A stretch of DNA of 16,069 bases from DATAFO01 sp046728015 (GTDB lineage: Bacteria; Actinomycetota; Thermoleophilia; Solirubrobacterales; 70-9), in assembly GCA_046728015.1 (NCBI GenBank), contig JBKPDQ010000049.1:1-16069 (forward strand), given 5' to 3'. The notes beneath the pieces were generated by a model. That model made no database searches. It was not told the DNA's origin and worked only from the letters and a program-made list of their open reading frames with translations. A program made the translations under genes and the position numbers. Positions 1 to 7,447 of the stretch are shown here, one piece after another; the first letter of the stretch is position 1, and each line of letters starts with the position of its first letter.

Positions 1-988
1 GTCGTCGTACCCCACCGCATCGCGGACCTTCTGGCGCACGCTCCGCATCGCCTTCGTGGATGGTCACCGATAGCAGAACAGCCGCCTCGGATTGCACCTC
101 ATCGGCCGAAGCCTGAAGTGCATCCCGAGGAAGTCGAACCCCTCCGCGGCGTCGACGACCCTCGTCTTGTCCGCGTTCAGGCTCAGCCCCAGACCGTGCA
201 CGATCTTCTCCATGCGCTGAAACCACGGCTGCGGGTTCCCACGACAGAGAATCACGTAGTCGTCGCAGTAGCGGATCAGCTTCGCTCCGCCCGCCTTCTC
301 TTCCCACGCCACATCGAGCGCGTGAAGATACGCGTTCGCCAGCAGCGGCGAGATTACCCCGCCCTGGGGAACCCCACGTTTGCCGGATGCCGTCAGCATA
401 AGCTTCAGCAAGTGCAGGATCCCGGCATCCTGAACCCGGCGGGCCACCTTGCCCAGCAGCAGATCGTGCCGCACGCTGTCAAAGTACGCCGCCAGATCCA
501 GATCGATCACCTGCGTCTTGCTTTCCACGATCGCCTTCTGCACCCGGACCACCGCCTCCTGCGCCTTGCGCCTCGGCCGATACCCGTACGAGCCGCTGTG
601 AAAGTCCGCCTCGAAGATCGGCTCCATGATGAGCTTGAGCGCCCCCTGCACCACCCTGTCCCGTATCGCCGGAATCCTCAGGAGGCGAACCTTGCCCCCC
701 TCCTTCGGAATCGCGACGCGCCGGTTCCGCAGCGGCCGATAGGTGCGTGTGACCAGCTCGTCCCGCAGCGCCCCCAGAAACCCTTCGAGCCCCACGGCCT
801 CGATCGTCTCGAACGTCACGCCGTCGATACCCGGCGGCCCCGTTGTTCCGCTTGGCGAGGTCGTACGCCGCCCGCAGCGTCTCCAGCTTTGCCAAATGAA
901 CGTACAGGCTCCAGAACCGCCACTGCTTGTCAGCCTTCGCCTCGACGTAGAGCCTCCGCCTCAGGTCCTGCAGACTGATGGACGCCAT
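1..988 (-). pseudogene. Group II intron reverse transcriptase/maturase, frameshifted and nonsense-interrupted
   Basis: The intact protein would reverse-transcribe the intron and assist its splicing. Starting at ATG 988 the N-terminus reads MASISLQDLRRRLYVEAKAD. A one-base insertion near 836 breaks the frame at the RT-0 motif; without it the frame reads NNGAPGIDGVTFE, as in the second copy at 13920. The rest reads on from about 819 in the other frame. It contains IPAIRDRVVQ, the YGYRPRRKAQEA region, the SPLLANAYLHALD motif and the catalytic YCDDY. At 66-64 a TGA replaces the expected TGG in FCYR(W)PSTKAM; coding sense (RQKVRDAVGYDD) then continues to the window edge. Two independent lesions make it very likely inactive unless they are sequence errors. 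Confidence 0.88.
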
Positions 989-1511
989 TGTCAGGCCGCC
1001 CCTGCCTTCCGTGTTGTCGGAGACGTTGTCGAACAGCCGGGCCCCTTCGCTCCGCGGGCATTACCCCGCCTCCCCGCTACTACGGGCCCGTCCGCCACCC
1101 TCTCGCCGTCCGCCCATTTCCCAGGTGCGCTGGTTATAGGGCCGACTCGCTTCCGCCGCTTTCGCCGCGGGGCGAGGAGGGTTTCTCCAGTTGCTCGACC
1201 TGTCCTCGTCACCGTGCCGCCGCTTCCACCCCGCCGGAGGGACCTCGCCGCGCCAGCCAGCGTGCGACGGGCCCTGCTGCCTTCACGGAGCTCACAACCG
1301 CTCGGCCTCCGGGGCTCTTCAGTCTCGGGGCTACCTCTGCGTTCACTCTCGTTGCGGCCCGGCCACTCGCTCACCCTCCTGCCGAGGGCTTTGTCGATGG
1401 GCTCCAGAACGTCGGTCTCCCTTCGTCTTGCCATCCAAGCTACGGGGCTGCTGGCTCTTGCCCAGGCGGGACTGACTCCCGCTGAACACATCAGCGTTAC
1501 TCTGGACACAC
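1..1511 (-). mobile_element. Group II intron (5' part; 3' end beyond left edge)
   Basis: A retroelement made of a self-splicing RNA and an internal maturase gene. On the minus strand it begins at 1511 with GTGTG, which fits the GUGYG 5' consensus. About 520 nt of structured, non-coding sequence follow before the maturase ATG at 988. The stretch complementary to about 1030-1090 carries a GTAGTAGCG...GGTAATGCCCG...GGAGCGAAGGG pattern that I recognise from the region just upstream of the ORF in many bacterial group II introns. The 5' boundary is supported because the plus-strand integrase reading frame resumes at 1512, in mid-codon, exactly where the family's conserved glycine is expected. Domains V and VI and the 3' splice site lie outside the window, so the subclass is not assigned. 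Confidence 0.85.
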
Positions 1512-2164
1512 GCGAACTCCTGAAGCTCGGCATCGACGTGGCGGAGCGCACGGTCTCCCGGCTGATGCCGAAGCGGCGGCCCCAACCGTCTCAGACCCGG
1601 GCGACGTTCCTCGCCAACCATGTCCACGACTTCGTCTCCATCGACTTCTTCACCGTGCCCACCGCGCGCTTGCGCGTCCTGTTCGTCCTCGTCGTGCTCG
1701 CTCACCATCGCCGGCGCGTTGTCCACTTCAACGTGACCGAGCACCCCACCGCCTACTGGACCGCCCAGCAGATCGTGAACGCCTTCCCGGACGACACTGC
1801 GCCCTCTTATCTCCTGCGCGACCGTGACCAGGTCTACGGCGCGCAGTTTCGGCATCGAGTGAAGGGGATGCACATCGAGGAAGTCCTTACGCCGCCGCAG
1901 AGCCCCTGGCAGAATCCCTTCGCGGAGCGGCTCATCGGCTCGGTGCGACGGGAGTGTCTGGATTATGTTCTCGTGCTGAGCGAACGGCACCTGCGCCGCA
2001 TCCTGGCCCGCTACTTTTCGTACTACCACCACACTCGCACGCATCTCGCGCTCGACAAAGATACGCCGGACGGCAGACCCGTCGAGCTCCCCGAGGCGGG
2101 CAGGATCATCCAGATTCCCGAAGTCGGTGGCCTGCATCATCGCTATGTCCGCCGGGCCGCGTAG
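1512..2164 (+). pseudogene. DDE integrase/transposase (rve fold), 3' exon after group II intron insertion
   Basis: The catalytic half of an IS-type integrase similar to stand-alone 'integrase core domain' transposases (IS481/IS3-like). The frame starts in mid-codon at 1512 (GC|GAA CTC CTG, E-L-L-K-L-G-I-D-V) and runs to TAG 2162-2164. The DDE residues are visible: D in SIDFFTV, D in LLRDRDQVYG, and E in SPWQNPFAERLIGSVRREC. The C-terminal tail GGLHHRYVRRAA is typical of this group. The N-terminal helix-turn-helix part is missing here because the antisense group II intron sits at its 5' end; the missing half should lie left of the window. An open frame continues upstream to 743, but it only reads the intron's complementary strand. 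Terminal inverted repeats were not identified. Confidence 0.85.
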
Positions 2165-2287
2165 TCGCAGCACCACAGCGGCCGGTCTTCGCCACCACCT
2201 CGTTCCTCTCCCCCTTTCTGGTCGCCGTCTGAAGACTCGTCCTACGAGCAGGCCGAGGGGCCCAAGGATGCCAACAACCTCTGTCCC
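2165..2287. other. Non-coding stretch downstream of integrase
   Basis: This should contain the right end of the insertion element that carries the integrase. I see no convincing inverted repeat without the other end for comparison, and no coding sense in any frame. Confidence 0.3.
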
Positions 2288-2560
2288 CTACCAATCTCCG
2301 GCTGGCCCGGACCCTCTCGGAAGAGCGCGGGATCTTCGGGACGCGTGCTGGAGGCTACCTGTTGCCGGTGAAGCGTCCTCCACCTGAGCCTGGGCGTCAC
2401 GGACTGCCTCCAACGCCTGATCGACCTCCTGAGTGGCCCTGGTGGCAGCCATGTGCCGGTCGGACGCCAATCGCTCCTGTTCAGCGATCTAGGCTCCTAG
2501 CCGCTCTATCTGGATTGAAGATTCGAGGGCTAGCTTCTGGCCGATTCCGGCCGGAGGCAT
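2288..2560 (-). pseudogene. Small coiled-coil protein gene with internal amber codon
   Basis: Reading from ATG 2560 the frame gives MPPAGIGQKLALESS, IQIERLGA, then TAG at codon 24 (2491-2489). It continues in the same frame as IAEQERLASDRHMAATR, ATQEVDQALEAVRDAQAQVE and on to a stop at 2288. The part after the stop has a heptad-like, Ala/Glu/Gln/Arg-rich pattern expected of a coiled coil, and the frame is open on both sides. A CAG-to-TAG change in the repeat GAQIAEQ would explain the interruption. After about residue 55 the sequence becomes Arg/Ser/Pro-rich and less protein-like, so the 3' part may be decayed. I do not recognise the family, and no strong ribosome binding site precedes the ATG. 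Confidence 0.35.
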
Positions 2561-2666
2561 TGGCTGAAGAACTTTGAAGCCCCCGCTGAGTGACCGACAA
2601 CATCAAGCGGCGTTACGGGATCGCGGCGCAGGCGGGCCAACCGGGCCCGGCGGTCCCGCCGATGAG

Positions 2667-3116
2667 CTAGCGGGGTCGGGCTATCTCGGGCGGCATCTGA
2701 TAGAGATATTCCCGCAGGTATTTGAGCTCTTCGCCCTTGTCCTCCATGTCCACCCGGATGAGATCGCGGATGGAGATCATGGACTGCATGCGGCCTTCAC
2801 TGACTACGAGCAAGTGTCGGATATTGGCCTGATCCATCTTGCGCATGGCCGACTGGTAGTCCTCGTCGGCATCGGCCACCACAAGCTCGCGGGTCATCAC
2901 CGCCTCCACCGGCGTGTGGAGGGGGTCGAGGCCCTTGTCGACCACCCGGCGCACCACGTCGCGCTCCGAGAAGACGCCCACGAGCTTATCCCCGTCGAGG
3001 ACGATGACGATGCCGACGTTGTGGTTGGTCATGAGATGGACCGCTTCTGTGACCGTAGCCGTCCGCTGGACCAAGAACAGGAAGCCCTGCCGCATGATGT
3101 CGCGGATCTTCTTCAT
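2667..3116 (-). CDS. CBS-domain pair protein (149 aa)
   Basis: A small cytosolic protein made almost only of two CBS domains (about residues 7-60 and 70-125). These form a Bateman module that typically binds adenine nucleotides and senses energy state or regulates partner proteins. Visible signatures are VTEAVHLMTNHNVGIVIVLD, GVFSERDVVRRVV, VMTRELVVADADED, and the second-domain ending SMISIRDLIR. A short charged tail (EDKGEELKYLREYLYQ) probably forms a helix. The start at 3116 is fixed by AGGAGGT at 3129-3123, six bases upstream, and by a promoter further upstream. It is transcribed alone, has intact codons and lies among decayed genes, so it is probably under selection. Its partner cannot be told from context. 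Confidence 0.9.
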   Translation of the reverse strand: MKKIRDIMRQGFLFLVQRTATVTEAVHLMTNHNVGIVIVLDGDKLVGVFSERDVVRRVVDKGLDPLHTPVEAVMTRELVVADADEDYQSAMRKMDQANIRHLLVVSEGRMQSMISIRDLIRVDMEDKGEELKYLREYLYQMPPEIARPR

Positions 3117-3122
3117 GTCGAT

Positions 3123-3129
3123 ACCTCCT
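3123..3129 (-). promoter_or_regulatory. Ribosome binding site of the CBS gene
   Basis: AGGAGGT on the minus strand, six bases before ATG 3116; a near-perfect Shine-Dalgarno sequence that decides the start. Confidence 0.85.
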
Positions 3130-3163
3130 GACTCGAGCCGGGCCGGTAGAAGGATCTGCGTCG

Positions 3164-3192
3164 ACTATGAGCACCGCGATTCCACGTGTCAA
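3164..3192 (-). promoter_or_regulatory. Sigma-70-type promoter for the CBS gene
   Basis: On the minus strand a perfect -35 box TTGACA (3192-3187) is followed by a 17-base spacer and a CATAGT -10 box (3169-3164, four of six matches to TATAAT). This predicts a start near 3157 and a leader of about 40 nt. The -35 box contains the stop codon of the upstream PPxEF-type fragment. Confidence 0.55.
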
Positions 3193-3407
3193 CCCGACCC
3201 TGCGCGGCCAATGAGTGCATGGACGGGCGCGGCCAGGCGCGACATGATGCTCCACGATCGCCCAGACGAAGTAGGTTTCTGCAGGCGTCGCACCGCGGTG
3301 GCCTCGGCACTGTGCCCCGCTTTGGTGAGCTTCGTGGCCAAAGCGTCACGGGTGCGGATGAACTCCTCTGGGGGGACCGTGAACAGTTCGTCGGGCGGAG
3401 TGGCCAT
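3189..3407 (-). pseudogene. 5' fragment of a PPxEF-type hypothetical protein gene
   Basis: From ATG 3407 the frame reads MATPPDELFTVPPEEFIRTR, DALATKLTKAGHSAEATAVR, RLQKPT. This resembles the N-terminus of a hypothetical family that I remember as (F/Y)xLPPxEFxxARdxLAkxLRaxGxxxxAxxVkxLRkPTxxxWA. After KPT the expected tryptophan segment (VWAIVEHH) reads in the +1 frame, which indicates a one-base indel near 3275. The current frame stops at 3189 after 72 codons, and the family's long C-terminal part is missing. The start lies inside the end of the SBP_bac_5 fossil. Function of the family is unknown to me. Confidence 0.55.
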
Positions 3408-3930
3408 ACGTACATGTCGAAGGGAAAGTCCTGGGTGGCTGTGTTCATCCAGCTCACCTTGTCCACGAGCCGGAGGTTCGCAGTCACGCCGATCCGCGCC
3501 ATCTAATCCTTGATCACCGTGGCGATCACGTTGAAGACGGATTTCTCGGTGTTGGTCATCAGCTCGAAGGAGAGCGGCTTCTGCGGGCCGTAGCCGGCCT
3601 CGGCGAGCATCGCCTTCGCCTTGGCCGGATTCGTACGGACACAGCGCGCGATCCTTGGACATCGGCTTGCCATCGGCCGGCACGGTGAACCTTCATCATC
3701 GCGACCATCGGCGTCGTCTCTTTCCCGGTCATGATCTGGGCACGCGGGTTCTGCCCCCCGGATCGTGTCGACGTGATCGGCCGAGAAGTCGGCGATGAAA
3801 TCGATCTCACCGGCCTTGAACGCGGCCATCTGGGTGACGGGATCCTTGATCGTGCGAATCACGACGCGATCCAGGTAGGGGACCCCCGGCTCGAAGTACT
3901 TGTCGAAGCGGCGCTCCTTTCCTGTGGCTT
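3405..3930 (-). pseudogene. Peptide-type ABC substrate-binding protein (SBP_bac_5) fossil
   Basis: An intact protein would be a periplasmic binding protein for a peptide, nickel or opine-type ABC importer. Minus-strand fragments appear in the family's order: FDKYFEPGVPYLDRVVIRTI, then DPVTQMAAFKAGEIDF and SADHVDTIR; in another frame QNPRAQIMTGKETTPMVAMM; in a third VPADGKPMSKDRAL; and back in the first NPAKAKAMLAEAGYGPQKPL, FELMTNTEKSVFNVIATVIK. Lesions seen are an extra base in the six-C run 3754-3759, an extra base near 3688 (AAGGTTCACC for AAGGTCACC), and a deletion near 3640 that removes about 50 residues compared with the family. There is also a CAG-to-TAG stop at 3505-3503 before MARIGVTANL. 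Coding sense ends near 3408 (FPFDMYVWP). Both gene ends are missing. Confidence 0.85.
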
Positions 3931-3972
3931 GCTCACGGCCGTCTCGACGAGGCGGGGCCCGGTCGCCCTGCC

Positions 3973-4776
3973 TCAGGCGCCGCCGGTGATCTTGCGCTGC
4001 ATGTCCTCCATCCGCGTCAGCGCGGCTTGGATAGCCTCGGCGACCATCCCCTTGACGGTCGCGTCGTCGAGGGGCCGGAGGCCCGTGAAGAGCTTGAGCT
4101 GCTCGGGCGCCTCGGCGCGGCGCGCGACCATCTGGGCCGTGCCCAGGGCGGTGGCCGTCGCCGCTTCCACCGCCGCCTGGCGGCTCAGCCCCGCCGCCTG
4201 GCCGGCGTCGATCAGCGCGTCGAGGACCGGCAGGAAGTACGTCGGCCCCACCGCGGTCAGCGCCGTGTAGAGGTTCATCCAGCGATCCTCGACCTCGGGC
4301 GCCCGTCCGAGCGCGGCGAGGAACGCCTCGGCCAGCGCGCGGCGGGCGCCGGTGGCGCTCCGCCCGTAGCTGACGGGGTTAAAGCCTTCGCCGACGACGG
4401 ACGGCGAGTTCGGGTTGACGCGGACCACGGCCACGCCCGGCACGGCCGCCTCCATGAATTCCAGAGGGACGCCGCCGGCGAAGGACACCACGACCTGCCC
4501 GCTCCCGAGGGAGCTCCGGATCTTCGCCAGCACGTCGGTCACCACGGCCGGGGGCACGGCCAGTACCACAAGGTCGGCCGCGCTGGCCGCCTCTGGAACC
4601 TCGTGCACGGCCACGCCGTAGCGGGCGGCGATCTCCTGCCGCCGCTCGGGCTTTGTCTCGCACGCCACGATGTCGCCCGGGCGGCTGGCGCCACCGCCCA
4701 GCAGCCGGTCGATCACGACGCTGCCGATGGCGCCGGCGCCGATCACGCCGATACGCTTGCCTTGCAGCATGGACAT
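3973..4776 (-). CDS. Pyrroline-5-carboxylate reductase-like NAD(P)-dependent enzyme
   Basis: A 267-residue protein with the two-domain layout of ProC. It has an N-terminal Rossmann fold with GAGAIG at residues 13-18 and the strand LVVLAVPP, then a C-terminal helical dimerisation domain (TAVGPTYFLPVLDALIDAGQ and AGLSRQAAVEAATATALGTA). P5C reductases make proline from pyrroline-5-carboxylate with NAD(P)H. Here the region that normally holds the PGGTT-type loop reads TGLRPLDDATVK, and the first part of the dimerisation helix motif has AVGP for the usual GSGP. The substrate may therefore be another cyclic imine. ATG 4776 is chosen over an upstream open extension because it lies 14 bases after the amidohydrolase stop and has GGGAG upstream; ATG 4770 is possible. 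It is the last gene of a five-gene operon, which argues against a plain housekeeping proline role. Confidence 0.8.
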   Translation of the reverse strand: MSMLQGKRIGVIGAGAIGSVVIDRLLGGGASRPGDIVACETKPERRQEIAARYGVAVHEVPEAASAADLVVLAVPPAVVTDVLAKIRSSLGSGQVVVSFAGGVPLEFMEAAVPGVAVVRVNPNSPSVVGEGFNPVSYGRSATGARRALAEAFLAALGRAPEVEDRWMNLYTALTAVGPTYFLPVLDALIDAGQAAGLSRQAAVEAATATALGTAQMVARRAEAPEQLKLFTGLRPLDDATVKGMVAEAIQAALTRMEDMQRKITGGA

Positions 4777-4790
4777 GCCGGGGGTCTCCC

Positions 4791-5633
4791 TCACTGCGTT
4801 CGGATGGCCTCGGTCACGATGCGCCAGGCCGGGTTGCCGTCGACCAGGCGCTCGGCGTTGCCTCCCAGCACTTTGGCCTCGGTGGCCGCATCCACACGCA
4901 GCTCCTCCCGGAGGATGCGACGGCACTCGGCCAGGCGGCTGGCCAGGCGGCCCGGCTCGCGCCAGTTGGCGTCGCTGCCGTAGATGATGCGGTCGGGCCC
5001 GAAGGCGACGAGCAGCGGTCGGATGAGATCCGGCCACATCGCGAGCGGGAGCAGCGACCACGAAACGTCGACATAGACGTTGGGCATCACGCTCAGAGCG
5101 ATGGTCTGTTCCACAAACGGCCGGCCGCCGTGGGCCACCACAAGCTTCAGGTCGGGAAACTCGCGGGCTACGTCGTCAAGGTAGATGGGCAGGCAGTACT
5201 TCGTGCGAGTGCCGGCAGGGTCGTCGGGGTTGCAGTAGATGAGGCCGGCGTGGACGAGCACTGGCACGCCGAGCGTCTGCGCACGCCCGAAGGTGGGAAA
5301 GCAGGCCGCCTCGTTCGGGTAGAAGCCGTGGTCGTCGATCGGCCCGCCTGAGGTGGATATCTTGAGGCCGCAGAACCCCTGTTCCTTGACATAGCGTTCG
5401 AGGCGGTCGGGCGACTCGGGACGGCGCGGGTCGAGGAACGCGAAGGCGGTGAGGCGGCCGGGTGCTCTCGCCACCGTCCGCGCCACCAGCTCGTTGTCGA
5501 GCGCGAAGATGACCGCGCGGTCGAGGCCGGCCGCGTCGAGACACCGGGGGAAGCTCTCGACGTAGGCCTGCCGGTCGGCCGGGGGCACGTTGCCCCAGGC
5601 CGTGAGGTGCACGTGGAAGTCGACGACGCCCAC
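4791..5633 (-). CDS. Amidohydrolase_2 family metal-dependent hydrolase (280 aa)
   Basis: A TIM-barrel amidohydrolase of the PF04909/ACMSD-like type, whose members hydrolyse or decarboxylate ring and carboxylate substrates with a bound metal. Candidate metal ligands and catalytic residues are H7 and H9 (DFHVHL), H128 (LVHAG), H168 (VAHGG) and D221 (YGSDAN). No carboxylated lysine is needed in the ACMSD-like branch, although K91 lies in a GLKI motif at a comparable place. Length is normal for the family and the frame is intact. It starts 9 bases after the binding-protein stop and ends 14 bases before the P5CR-like gene, so all are surely co-transcribed. No signal peptide is seen, so it acts in the cytosol. 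The substrate is unknown; the transporter context suggests an imported small molecule. Confidence 0.88.
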   Translation of the reverse strand: MGVVDFHVHLTAWGNVPPADRQAYVESFPRCLDAAGLDRAVIFALDNELVARTVARAPGRLTAFAFLDPRRPESPDRLERYVKEQGFCGLKISTSGGPIDDHGFYPNEAACFPTFGRAQTLGVPVLVHAGLIYCNPDDPAGTRTKYCLPIYLDDVAREFPDLKLVVAHGGRPFVEQTIALSVMPNVYVDVSWSLLPLAMWPDLIRPLLVAFGPDRIIYGSDANWREPGRLASRLAECRRILREELRVDAATEAKVLGGNAERLVDGNPAWRIVTEAIRTQ

Positions 5634-5642
5634 GGCCGCGCC

Positions 5643-6650
5643 CTACTTCAGGGTGACCAGAGCCGGCGCCACCTCGCGCAGCGGCTCCAGGACGTAGAGG
5701 TCGCCCGGGCCCCGCCGCTCCTTGATCTGCTTCTTGTCCAGCATGAACTGGACGGTGACCGCCATGTCCTCCGCCAGCGCGGGGTCGAGGGATAGGCTGT
5801 ACTTGGTGGCCTTCATCGTTACCTCGATGAGCGGCACGGCCATGTTGGTGTGTTTGCTCATCCACTTCGCCACCGTCGGGATGTTGCCCTTATCCTGCAG
5901 GTAGTCGTTGGCCGTGGCCAGAACCTTCAGGACGGCTCGCACCGTCTTGGGGTTGTCCTTCGCGAAATCGGTGCTGATGGAGAACACGCCATGCCCTGGA
6001 GTCATCCGATGCGGACCCTCTTGGCCAGGCACGAACGACCAGGAGCCCGAGGCGAGGATCTTGCCGCCGGCCTGCACGGCGCGGGTCACGTTAGGCTCCC
6101 AGCCGAAGATCGCGTCCACGTCGCCGCGTGTGAAGGCCGCCACCGACTCGGCCATGTCCATGTGGAACTGCTGCACCCTGGTGGCGTCGAGCTTGTAGCG
6201 GCGCACGAAGCTCTGGAAGAGCAGCTCGGAGGTGGTGCCGGGGAAAAAAGCCACCTTCTTGCCGTAGAGATCCTCGGGCTTGCCGAGCTCCTTCTTCACC
6301 ACCGCGCCCAGCGAGTCCGACATCTCGCTGAGCTGGGCGAAGATGCGGACCGGCAACCCCCTGGCCTGCAGGTTCACGGCCGGTTGCTCGCCCGACGTGC
6401 CCATGACCACCGCGCGGGAGGCGAAGGCCTCGGCGAATTCGCGGCCCGACGGCGTCCAGCGGATCTGCGGGGTAAGCCCCTCCTTCTTGAACAGCCCTTG
6501 CTCGACGGCCACGACGATCTGGGCACAAAGCTGGGGACTCTGGCTCACGCCCAGGGCGATGTCGGTGGTCTCCACGGCGGCGAGAGCCAGCCAGCCGGGG
6601 CCGGCCAGGGTCAGGAGCAGAACGACGGCGACGGCGGCACCACGGTTCAT
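5643..6650 (-). CDS. NMT1/SsuA-type ABC transporter substrate-binding protein
   Basis: A periplasmic binding protein of the NMT1/THI5-like, sulfonate/nitrate/taurine type (335 aa). It has a signal peptide with a hydrophobic core (AAVAVVLLLTLAGPGWLALA, cleavage probably after ALA near residue 25). The mature protein contains VAVEQGLFKKEGL, PVRIFAQLSEMSDS, DLYGKKVAFFPGTTSE and RGDVDAIFGWEPNV, which are classic strand/helix pairs of this fold. The start at 6650 is preferred over one 24 bases upstream because GGAGGAG lies 7 bases before it and because the signal peptide then starts cleanly. The permease ends at 6671. The ligand cannot be predicted; known members bind aliphatic sulfonates, nitrate, pyrimidines or riboflavin. 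Confidence 0.92.
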   Translation of the reverse strand: MNRGAAVAVVLLLTLAGPGWLALAAVETTDIALGVSQSPQLCAQIVVAVEQGLFKKEGLTPQIRWTPSGREFAEAFASRAVVMGTSGEQPAVNLQARGLPVRIFAQLSEMSDSLGAVVKKELGKPEDLYGKKVAFFPGTTSELLFQSFVRRYKLDATRVQQFHMDMAESVAAFTRGDVDAIFGWEPNVTRAVQAGGKILASGSWSFVPGQEGPHRMTPGHGVFSISTDFAKDNPKTVRAVLKVLATANDYLQDKGNIPTVAKWMSKHTNMAVPLIEVTMKATKYSLSLDPALAEDMAVTVQFMLDKKQIKERRGPGDLYVLEPLREVAPALVTLK

Positions 6651-6670
6651 GAGTCTCCTCCTCCCGGTGC

Positions 6671-7447
6671 TCACAGCGACTTCCAGGGGACGATCCAGCG
6701 CTCCAGTTCCAAGAGCGCCTTGGACAGCGCATAGCCGAGGAGCCCGATCGCGATGATCCCCACGAAGATCCGCGGGGTGTGGAAGTTCAGACGCGCCTCC
6801 TGGATCAGGTAGCCGAGGCCGGCATTGCTGGCGATCAGCTCAGCGGCCACCAGCACCAGGAAGGCCATGCCCATGCCGATCCGCAGCCCCGCCACCACGT
6901 GGGGGAAGGCCGACATCAGCACGACGTCGCGGAAGATCTGCAGCTCCGAGGCCCGGAGGCTCCGCGCCACCCGGACGTGCACGGGGTCGACCCCATGGAA
7001 GCCGGCGATGACGTTGATGAGGATCGGGAAAAAGGCAGCATAGGCGATGAGGAAGACCTTGGACAGCTCGCCGATGCCGAACCAGGCGATGGCGAGCGGG
7101 ATGAGGGCCAGGGCCGGGATGGGGCGCGCTAGTTCCAGGATTGGGTCGCACAGGTCGTGCAGCGTCTGCACGCGCCCGATCAGCATGCCGAGCGGTATGG
7201 CCAGGGCGACGCCAAGCAGGAACCCCTCCAGCACGCGCAGCAAGCTCACGCCCGCGAAGTGGAAGATCACTCCGGTCGTCGTAAGCTCCCACGCCTCGTG
7301 CAGCACCTCCGCGGGCGAGGAGAGCAGGAACGGGTGGATGAGCTGCGCCTTGGTGATCGCGTACCAGGCCCCCAGCAGCGCCGCGACCGACACGGCGTTG
7401 AGCAGACGGCGCCGGCTGACCTGGCGACGACCGGCGGCGCCCGTCAT
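6671..7447 (-). CDS. NMT1/SsuC-type ABC transporter permease
   Basis: A 258-residue inner-membrane permease of the BPD_transp_1 family. Several hydrophobic helices are evident (about residues 15-35, 65-90, 105-150, 185-215 and 225-245). The cytoplasmic EAA-like loop that docks the ATPase reads VARSLRASELQIFRDVVLMS followed by AFPHVVAGLRIGMGMAF. Its start codon overlaps the ATPase stop by four bases (ATGA), which implies translational coupling, and the binding protein follows 20 bases after its stop. It probably works as a homodimer with two ATPase subunits. Length and motifs are complete. Confidence 0.93.
   Translation of the reverse strand: MTGAAGRRQVSRRRLLNAVSVAALLGAWYAITKAQLIHPFLLSSPAEVLHEAWELTTTGVIFHFAGVSLLRVLEGFLLGVALAIPLGMLIGRVQTLHDLCDPILELARPIPALALIPLAIAWFGIGELSKVFLIAYAAFFPILINVIAGFHGVDPVHVRVARSLRASELQIFRDVVLMSAFPHVVAGLRIGMGMAFLVLVAAELIASNAGLGYLIQEARLNFHTPRIFVGIIAIGLLGYALSKALLELERWIVPWKSL

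Noticed and set aside
118..978. Plus-strand 286-residue frame over the maturase
   Set aside because: Arg/Pro/His-rich shadow of the reverse transcriptase in GC-rich DNA.
743..1511. Long plus-strand open frame fused upstream of the integrase (start 743)
   Set aside because: It reads the complement of the group II intron maturase and RNA; only the part from 1512 on is family-like.
4027..4983. Plus-strand 318-residue frame opposite the P5CR-like gene
   Set aside because: Shadow frame with no family sense; the minus strand has clear Rossmann and dimerisation motifs.
5850..6734. Plus-strand 294-residue frame opposite the binding-protein gene
   Set aside because: His/Gly/Arg-rich shadow; the minus strand carries a signal peptide and NMT1-type motifs.
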